DNA of 33,405 nucleotides from Candidatus Auribacter fodinae (GTDB lineage Bacteria; Auribacterota; Auribacteria; Auribacterales; Auribacteraceae), in the NCBI GenBank assembly GCA_003599815.1, contig QZJZ01000021.1, forward strand, positions 1 to 33,405, in the 5' to 3' direction. Numbering within the stretch: position 1 is the first letter of the stretch; each line of letters starts with the position of its first letter. The notes beneath the pieces are model-generated. The model was given only the letters and a program-made list of their open reading frames with translations. It did no database searches and was not told where the DNA came from. A program made the position numbers and the translations under genes. Below, one piece after another: positions 25,436 to 30,946 of this stretch.

Positions 25436-26242
25436 ATGATTAAGCTTGCTGTGTGCGGCGCCGCGGGGCGTATGGGACAGCATATTCTGGCTCATGCCGT
25501 AAAAGACAAAGAATCGTTTCAGGTTGTCGGTGCGGTTGAATATAAAGGGCACCCTTTAACAGGCACGAAATTGCGCGATATCAACCCGGAAATTTCGCTC
25601 GATGTTCAGATCACGGATTCTCTGAAACAGGTGATTAACGCCGCTGACGTGGTTATTGATTTTACCACGCCGGAATCGTCGTTATCCAACGCGCAAACCT
25701 GTCATGCGGCGGGAAAAGTGATTGTTATCGGCACCACGGGGTTTACGCCTGACCAGCTTGACGAAATCATTAAATATACCGGGAAAATCGCCATTGTGCT
25801 CGCGCCAAACATGAGTGTGGGCGTGAACCTGTTATTCAAACTGGCTGATATCGTGGCATCGGTTCTTGATGACGATTATGACTGCGAAATCGTCGAACTG
25901 CACCACCGGTTCAAGAAAGATTCACCGAGCGGCACTGCCGCCCGCCTCGCTGAGATTATAGCCAAAGCACGCGCCGTATCGCTTGAGGATAAAGGTGTGT
26001 ACGGGCGAAAAGGCATCGTCGGCGAACGAGGCAAAGGCGATATCGGCGTGCATGCCGTCCGGCTCGGCAACGTTGTCGGCGAGCATACCGTTTCGTTTGC
26101 CAATCTCGGTGAACGCATAGAGTTAACTCATAAAGCACAGTCCAGAGAGACTTTCGCGCTGGGTTCACTGCGCGCCGCCCGGTTCGCGGTCAAGGCAAGC
26201 CCCGGCATGTATGATATGCAGGATGTTCTGCATTTACGATAA
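25436..26242 (+). CDS. dapB: DapB, 4-hydroxy-tetrahydrodipicolinate reductase
   Basis: A 268-residue NAD(P)H-dependent reductase, the second lysine step, giving tetrahydrodipicolinate for DapL. The dinucleotide loop GAAGRMG is at 8-14. GTTGFTPDQL, near 98, and APNMSVGVN, near 122, are family motifs. HHRFKKDSPSGTA, near 156-168, holds the catalytic His and Lys and the substrate-binding SGTA loop. Ribosome site aggagg lies just before the ATG. The gene sits between dapA and dapL, matching pathway order. Confidence 0.97.
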   Translation: MIKLAVCGAAGRMGQHILAHAVKDKESFQVVGAVEYKGHPLTGTKLRDINPEISLDVQITDSLKQVINAADVVIDFTTPESSLSNAQTCHAAGKVIVIGTTGFTPDQLDEIIKYTGKIAIVLAPNMSVGVNLLFKLADIVASVLDDDYDCEIVELHHRFKKDSPSGTAARLAEIIAKARAVSLEDKGVYGRKGIVGERGKGDIGVHAVRLGNVVGEHTVSFANLGERIELTHKAQSRETFALGSLRAARFAVKASPGMYDMQDVLHLR

Positions 26243-26260
26243 TAGTATCATGGAGGAAGT

Positions 26261-27430
26261 ATGACCATCGCATTTGAAGTGTCTGACCGCATTAAACAGT
26301 TGCCGCCGTACCTGTTCGTTGAAATAGACCGTTTGAAAAACGAAATTATCGCCAAAGGCAAAGACGTAATCGACCTCGGTATCGGCGACCCTGATATACC
26401 GACACCGTCAGTTATCATAAAAGCGTTGCAGAAAGCTGTAGAAAATCCTCAGCATCACCGTTACCCGTCCACATCAGGCATGTTGTCGTTCCGTACTGCT
26501 GTGGCGAACTGGGCGAAAAACCGGTTCGGGATCAGTTTAGACCCGGCAACTGAGGTTGTGTCATTGATCGGCTCTAAGGAAGGTATCGCGAACATGCCGC
26601 TGGCGTACATTAATCCGGGCGATTACGTGCTGGTGCCCAATCCGGGATACCCGCCTTACACTTCAGGCACTTTGTTTGCCGGCGGTATACCGTATCTCAT
26701 GCCGCTGTTGGCGCAGAACAAGTTCCTGCCTGATCTCAACGCCATACCCGCTGATATCGCCAATAAAGCGAAAATCATGTTCCTGAATTACCCGAACAAC
26801 CCGACTGCCGCGCTGGCTACGCCTGAATTTTTCGCAGACGTTGTGGCGTTCGCTAAAAAATATAATATCATCGTCTGTCACGACGCCGCCTATTCGGAAG
26901 TCTGTTTTGACGGCTACAAAGCGCCCAGTTTTCTGGAAACGCCGGGCGCGCGCGAAGTGGGAATCGAGTTTCATTCTTTATCCAAGACTTTCTGCATGAC
27001 CGGATGGCGTATCGGATTCGCGTTCGGCAACCCGCAGATCGTCGCCGCGCTTGCGAAAGTCAAATCGAACATTGATTCCGGCGCGTTTCAGGCAATTCAG
27101 GAAGCGGGCATTACTGCTCTGACCGAAGGGCTCGCTCCGGCTAAAAATATATACAATGTATTCGAACGCAGAAGGACAATGTTTGTCAAAGGGCTGAAAG
27201 ATATCGGGCTTGAATGCGATATGGTCAAAGCGACTTTCTATATATGGATAAAAAATCCGGGAAAATTTTCGTCTGCGGAACTGGCGAAAAGACTGCTTGA
27301 GGAAGCGGCGCTGGTGCTGACTCCGGGCAACGGGTTCGGTAAATACGGCGAAGGATATATCCGCGCCGCGCTGACTGTGCCGGAACCGCGTTTACAGGAA
27401 GCTATCGACCGCATCAAATCAGTTTTATAA
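26261..27430 (+). CDS. dapL: DapL, LL-diaminopimelate aminotransferase
   Basis: A 389-residue fold-type I PLP aminotransferase that converts tetrahydrodipicolinate to LL-diaminopimelate in one step, using glutamate. The PLP lysine is K242 in SLSKTFCMTGWRIGFAFGN. The opening region ends in DLGIGDPDIPTP, near 37-47, and is typical of DapL. Similar class-I aminotransferases (AspC-like) are the main alternative. Position directly after dapA and dapB, with no dapD or dapE, makes DapL most likely. Ribosome site ggagg lies 5 bases before the ATG. Confidence 0.9.
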   Translation: MTIAFEVSDRIKQLPPYLFVEIDRLKNEIIAKGKDVIDLGIGDPDIPTPSVIIKALQKAVENPQHHRYPSTSGMLSFRTAVANWAKNRFGISLDPATEVVSLIGSKEGIANMPLAYINPGDYVLVPNPGYPPYTSGTLFAGGIPYLMPLLAQNKFLPDLNAIPADIANKAKIMFLNYPNNPTAALATPEFFADVVAFAKKYNIIVCHDAAYSEVCFDGYKAPSFLETPGAREVGIEFHSLSKTFCMTGWRIGFAFGNPQIVAALAKVKSNIDSGAFQAIQEAGITALTEGLAPAKNIYNVFERRRTMFVKGLKDIGLECDMVKATFYIWIKNPGKFSSAELAKRLLEEAALVLTPGNGFGKYGEGYIRAALTVPEPRLQEAIDRIKSVL

Positions 27431-27451
27431 AGGGTACCCGCAATAAGACCT

Positions 27452-27940
27452 GTGACTGTACTGTTTTCGCTTGGCTCGAATATTGAGCCGAGAGTATCCA
27501 CCTTATGCGCCGCGGCGTTACGCCTGCACGTGCACCATAACCTTGTGCTGGACCAGTTTTCTTCATTCTATGAGACATCCCCGCAGGATATGGAGAGCAG
27601 TTCGCCGTTTGTGAATCAGGTCATTCTTGCGCAGACCCGGTTTTCGCCTGAAGAATTGCTCTGCCTTCTGCAAAGTGTTGAACAGGAGCTCGGCAGGACA
27701 CGCGACGAATCAGGAGAGTATCGTGACCGCACGATCGACATAGATATCCTGTATTACGGTGATGACGTAATTAACACAGACCGGCTGACGATCCCGCATC
27801 CGCGTATACAGGACAGGCCGTTCGTACTTATTCCAATGCGGGAAATTGCGCCGAACATGGTGCACCCTGTACTGAAAAAAACGCCGTCGCAAATGCTGGC
27901 TGACATTGACGCATCGAGGTTTACCGTCACTAAAATTTAG
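27452..27940 (+). CDS. folK: FolK, hydroxymethyldihydropterin pyrophosphokinase
   Basis: A 162-residue enzyme that transfers pyrophosphate from ATP to 6-hydroxymethyl-dihydropterin in folate synthesis. The N-terminus MTVLFSLGSNIEPR matches the family start and supports the GTG at 27452, although the ribosome site is poor. The Mg/ATP motif RDRTIDIDILYYG lies near 92-104 with the paired catalytic Asp residues. IPHPRIQDRPFVLIPMREIAP near 115-135 is diagnostic. It lies 21 bases after dapL and 14 before panB. It is not linked to folP or folB here, so it seems a passenger in the amino-acid operon. Confidence 0.93.
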   Translation: MTVLFSLGSNIEPRVSTLCAAALRLHVHHNLVLDQFSSFYETSPQDMESSSPFVNQVILAQTRFSPEELLCLLQSVEQELGRTRDESGEYRDRTIDIDILYYGDDVINTDRLTIPHPRIQDRPFVLIPMREIAPNMVHPVLKKTPSQMLADIDASRFTVTKI

Positions 27941-27954
27941 GAGGCATCAGTTCA

Positions 27955-28758
27955 ATGAGCAGTGCGAAAATTACAGTAAAAAAACTGCGCGATATGAAAA
28001 AATCAGGCGATAAAATAGCCGCTCTTACCGCCTGCGATTTTCTTACCTCAACATTGCTTTCTGACACAGGGATAGACATTATTCTGGTAGGCGACTCGCT
28101 GGGAATGGTGTTTCAGGGTAAAGACAACACCCTCTCCGTTACTCTGGACGATATGATCTATCACACCCGGTGCGTGGCTCGCGGCAACAAAAACGCCCTG
28201 CTGGTCAGCGATATGCCGTTCCTGACCTATCATGTATCGGACGAGGATGCTATCCGCAACGCGGGCGCGCTCATCCAAAAAGGGTGCGCTGAGGCAGTTA
28301 AACTGGAAGGCGGGGCAGATATAGCCCCTACCGTAAAAAAACTCGTTAATGCCGGTATTCCGGTCATGGGGCATATAGGGCTCACTCCGCAGGATATCTT
28401 ATCTACCGGCGGATACTTTATTCAGGGCACAAATGAGCAAGCCGCCCTGAAACTTATCGCAGACGCCAAAACGCTTCAGGACGCGGGCATATTCGCGCTG
28501 GTGCTGGAATGTATCCCAGCCTCGCTGGCACACGACATCACAAAGGCTCTTGACGTGCCGACTATCGGTATCGGAGCCGGCAAGGACTGCGACGGGCAGA
28601 TACTTGTGACTTACGACATGATCGGATTATATAAACGCATAAAACCCCGTTTCCTGAAAATGTACACCAACTGTTACGATCAGGCGTCCGACGCCATAAC
28701 CCGCTATAAGGACGAAGTTAAAAACGGATCGTTTCCGGGAAAGGAACACAGTTACTAA
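27955..28758 (+). CDS. panB: PanB, ketopantoate hydroxymethyltransferase
   Basis: A 267-residue enzyme that adds a hydroxymethyl group from methylene-tetrahydrofolate to 2-oxoisovalerate, the first step of pantothenate synthesis. VGDSLGMV (45-52) holds the metal-binding Asp (D47). VKLEGG near 117 and MGHIGLTPQ near 138 are family motifs. GIGAGKDCDGQILV near 204 completes the signature. Ribosome site aggagg (27939-27944) lies 10 bases before the ATG. It needs a folate cofactor, which may explain folK next door. Confidence 0.96.
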   Translation: MSSAKITVKKLRDMKKSGDKIAALTACDFLTSTLLSDTGIDIILVGDSLGMVFQGKDNTLSVTLDDMIYHTRCVARGNKNALLVSDMPFLTYHVSDEDAIRNAGALIQKGCAEAVKLEGGADIAPTVKKLVNAGIPVMGHIGLTPQDILSTGGYFIQGTNEQAALKLIADAKTLQDAGIFALVLECIPASLAHDITKALDVPTIGIGAGKDCDGQILVTYDMIGLYKRIKPRFLKMYTNCYDQASDAITRYKDEVKNGSFPGKEHSY

Positions 28759-28761
28759 GCC

Positions 28762-29604
28762 ATGCTCGTTTTCACCAACCCGCTTGAATTACAACAGCAT
28801 GTTCAGGTACTGAAAAAGCAGGGTACGTCCATCGGATTTGTGCCGACTATGGGATACCTCCACGACGGGCATATAAGCCTGCTCAAAGCCGCGCGTCAGG
28901 ATAACGATTTTGTCATACTCAGCATATATGTCAACCCCTTGCAGTTCGCCCCGACAGAAGACCTTGCGGCGTACCCCAGAGACTTCGACCGCGACTCACA
29001 GCTTGCTGAAGAAGCAGGCGTTGACCTGATCTTCTACCCGTCTAACGAAACACTTTACCCCGAAGGCTATTCCACATACGTTACCGAAGAGGAAATATCC
29101 GCACGATGGTGCGGTGCGAGCAGAAAAACTCATTTCAGGGGCGTAACCACCATTGTGCTGAAACTGTTCAACTGCACATTGCCTGACAGGGCGTATTTCG
29201 GCGCAAAAGACATACAGCAGGCGCTCATTATCCGCAAAATGGTATCCGACCTGCATATCCCGACCGACATAGTGACCTGCCCGATAGTCAGGGAAGACGA
29301 TGGGCTAGCCATGAGTTCGCGCAACGTATATCTTTCACCGTCGGAACGTGCTGAGGCGCTGGTTCTCAAAAAAGCGCTTGACCATGCGCAGCAGCAGTTC
29401 TCTAAAGGGATAAAATCATCGAAAATACTGGCTGAAACAATGACCGATATTATCAAATCAGCGGCTTCCGCCCGAATAGATTATATCGCCTGTGCCGACG
29501 GGTCGACGCTCGAACCAAAACAGGAACTATCCGCAGGCGACCGTATTCTTCTGGCGGTATTTATCGGGAAAACCCGCCTGATCGACAACTGCCGCCTTCA
29601 TTAA
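28762..29604 (+). CDS. panC: PanC, pantothenate synthetase
   Basis: A 280-residue ligase that couples pantoate and beta-alanine with ATP. The HxGH-type nucleotide motif is HDGH at 34-37 within VPTMGYLHDGHISLL. LAMSSRNVYLS near 185 is the KMSKS-like loop. PLQFAPTEDLAAYPR near 60 is also typical. It starts 3 bases after panB, with a weak ribosome site, and is probably translated by coupling. panD is not present. It is the last gene of the biosynthetic run; no clear terminator follows. Confidence 0.96.
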   Translation: MLVFTNPLELQQHVQVLKKQGTSIGFVPTMGYLHDGHISLLKAARQDNDFVILSIYVNPLQFAPTEDLAAYPRDFDRDSQLAEEAGVDLIFYPSNETLYPEGYSTYVTEEEISARWCGASRKTHFRGVTTIVLKLFNCTLPDRAYFGAKDIQQALIIRKMVSDLHIPTDIVTCPIVREDDGLAMSSRNVYLSPSERAEALVLKKALDHAQQQFSKGIKSSKILAETMTDIIKSAASARIDYIACADGSTLEPKQELSAGDRILLAVFIGKTRLIDNCRLH

Positions 29605-29799
29605 TCAACACATATTCTGTGTCATACGATTACATTCTTCTGAGACATATTGACACAATAAAACCACGAAATCATTTTGCTTAATTTTCTTATCAATCTT
29701 TATATCAATAAGTTAGCAGGATAGAAAAATCTCTGGCATAGCATCTGTTTATGTAATGTGGCGTGAACGATGTCCAACATAAAAAAAGGAGATGATATC
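29605..29799. other. Intergenic region before the small heat-shock genes
   Basis: 195 AT-rich bases. A 7-bp inverted repeat, TGTGTCA (29618-29624) and TGACACA (29651-29657), is separated by 26 bases; the right arm overlaps a TTGACA at 29650-29655 that has no good -10 partner. A very weak promoter guess is TTGCTT (29677-29682) with TATATC (29701-29706). No CIRCE operator (TTAGCACTC-N9-GAGTGCTAA) or U-tailed terminator was found. Confidence 0.4.
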
Positions 29800-30234
29800 A
29801 TGAGACTGCTATTCAACCCACTAAACGATTTACTGAGCATGCACAACGAATTTAACAGGCTGATGAACAGAGGGCTGGCGGATCAGGATGAGCATCAGTT
29901 CAGCAGTAAGTGGACTCCGGCTGTGGATGTGTACGAAAGCGAGGCTGATTACCGGGTCATACTTGACCTGCCTGGTTTCGAAAAAGACGATTTCTCGGTC
30001 ACCATACACGAAAACACCCTGTACGTGCAGGCGGAAAGAAATATGCCGGAAAAGAGAGGCCTTGTGGTGCACCGCAATGAACGGCGGTACGGCAAGGTAA
30101 ACCGTGCTGTTCAGTTTCCGGTACTGGTTAAGGCGGATGCCATAACCGCATCGTACAAGAACGGCGTACTGGAAATCGTATGCCCGAAAGCTGAAGAAGT
30201 TAAACCGCGCCAGATACAAATTAATGTTGAATAA
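29800..30234 (+). CDS. Small heat-shock protein, Hsp20 family (first of tandem pair)
   Basis: A 144-residue ATP-independent chaperone that would hold unfolding proteins in large oligomers. The alpha-crystallin domain spans about 38-130, from WTPAVDVYESEADYRV through LDLPGF to ASYKNGVLEI. The C-terminal I-x-I anchor is present (RQIQINVE). ATG 29800 is chosen over ATG 29770 because the ribosome site aaaggaga (about 29785-29792) falls between them. A second Hsp20 gene follows after 17 bases, so the two may form mixed oligomers. It probably responds to heat or stress, but no known heat-shock operator was identified. Confidence 0.93.
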   Translation: MRLLFNPLNDLLSMHNEFNRLMNRGLADQDEHQFSSKWTPAVDVYESEADYRVILDLPGFEKDDFSVTIHENTLYVQAERNMPEKRGLVVHRNERRYGKVNRAVQFPVLVKADAITASYKNGVLEIVCPKAEEVKPRQIQINVE

Positions 30235-30251
30235 TATAGGAGGATAACACG

Positions 30252-30608
30252 ATGAAAACTCTTGACAAAAAAGATGTACGGTTTGTTCGCCCACGGGTAA
30301 CTGTTACGGAAAACGAAAAGGAATACGCCATATACGCTGAAGTGCCCGGAGTGACGCTCGATCAGCTGAAGATTGAAATCGCCAACTCGGTGTTGACAAT
30401 ACACGCTGAGGCGGGCGAGGAAAAAACGCAGGGCGCGCGTATTATTTCCGAGCGGGCAGGGAACAATTACCATCGCGAATTTACTCTGGACGATACGGTC
30501 GATCAGGAAAACACAAAAGCGTCGCTCAGAAATGGTGTGCTGACCCTGACTTTGGGCAAAAAAGCCGAGGCATTGCCTAAAACGATCAGTATCAGTGAAG
30601 AGGCATAA
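30252..30608 (+). CDS. Small heat-shock protein, Hsp20 family (second of tandem pair)
   Basis: A 118-residue, shorter Hsp20 with little N-terminal arm. The alpha-crystallin domain runs from about residue 14 (RVTVTENEKEYAIYAEVPGV) to about 105 (ASLRNGVLTLTLGKK). The C-terminal anchor I-S-I is present in PKTISISEEA. An aggagg ribosome site begins at about 30239. Low identity to its neighbour suggests an old pair with divided roles rather than a recent copy. Small Hsp20s with short arms often form small oligomers or co-assemble with a longer partner. Co-transcription is inferred from the 17-base gap. Confidence 0.92.
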   Translation: MKTLDKKDVRFVRPRVTVTENEKEYAIYAEVPGVTLDQLKIEIANSVLTIHAEAGEEKTQGARIISERAGNNYHREFTLDDTVDQENTKASLRNGVLTLTLGKKAEALPKTISISEEA

Positions 30609-30680
30609 GTGGGAGCGATGAAAAAGTCACGAGAGGATGTCATTGCTGTAAAAGTTACATAATTTGTGGAAAAAAATGTC

Positions 30681-30710
30681 ATTGCGAAGCCCCGGAGGGG
30701 CTGTGGCAAT
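30681..30710. repeat. REP-like imperfect palindrome
   Basis: ATTGC (30681-30685) pairs with GCAAT (30706-30710) and AGCCCC (30688-30693) with GGGGCT (30697-30702). There is a 3-base loop and a small internal bulge. The outline GTCATTGCGA...GGCAATC resembles dispersed palindromes seen in many bacterial genomes. That likeness is from memory and was not searched. No U-tract follows, so it is not a classical terminator, though it could stabilise the hsp20 mRNA 3' end. Confidence 0.55.
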
Positions 30711-30873
30711 CACCTCCGCTGGATTGTGTTACACGATGATATCACCAAGTCGATAACGCTCCTCTTAAAAGATAAACGTAATGGCTTTTTTATTAATCCT
30801 TGCTAGAGCATTGATATACGCTTGGTTATGGAGATATAAGCCGTATTTAAGATCAATTTAAACAAAAACTAAA

Positions 30874-30902
30874 TTGCAGATCAGCCCAAAATGTGATATA
30901 AT
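30874..30902 (+). promoter_or_regulatory. Extended -10 promoter for the large repeat protein
   Basis: A perfect -10 box TATAAT (30897-30902) is preceded by TG one base upstream (30894-30895), the extended -10 form. A partial -35 box, TTGCAG (30874-30879), lies 17 bases before it. Transcription would start near 30909 and the ATG is at 30947. This supports independent expression of the repeat-protein gene. Confidence 0.65.
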
Positions 30903-30946
30903 CATTAAGTTACGATTTTAGATGTTTTGAAGAGGAAATAAACTTG

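Larger units (their letters stand above)
30609..30946. other. Non-coding region between hsp20 pair and the large repeat protein
   Basis: 338 bases without a supported gene. It contains a REP-like palindrome (30681-30710), a partial direct repeat of its edge (ATGTCATTGC at about 30637-30646 and 30676-30685) and an extended -10 promoter (30874-30902). No tRNA and no U-tailed terminator were recognised. The part between about 30720 and 30870 is AT-rich with no clear signal. Confidence 0.6.

Noticed and set aside
29650-29676. TTGACA at 29650-29655 as the hsp20 promoter
   Set aside because: No -10-like hexamer occurs 16-19 bases downstream; the sequence there is atcatttt. It is kept only as part of an inverted repeat.
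30609-30662. A short in-frame continuation after the second hsp20 stop (about 17 codons starting GTG)
   Set aside because: It directly follows a TAA stop, has no recognisable motif, and the same bases are better explained by the ATGTCATTGC repeat. Readthrough is not supported.
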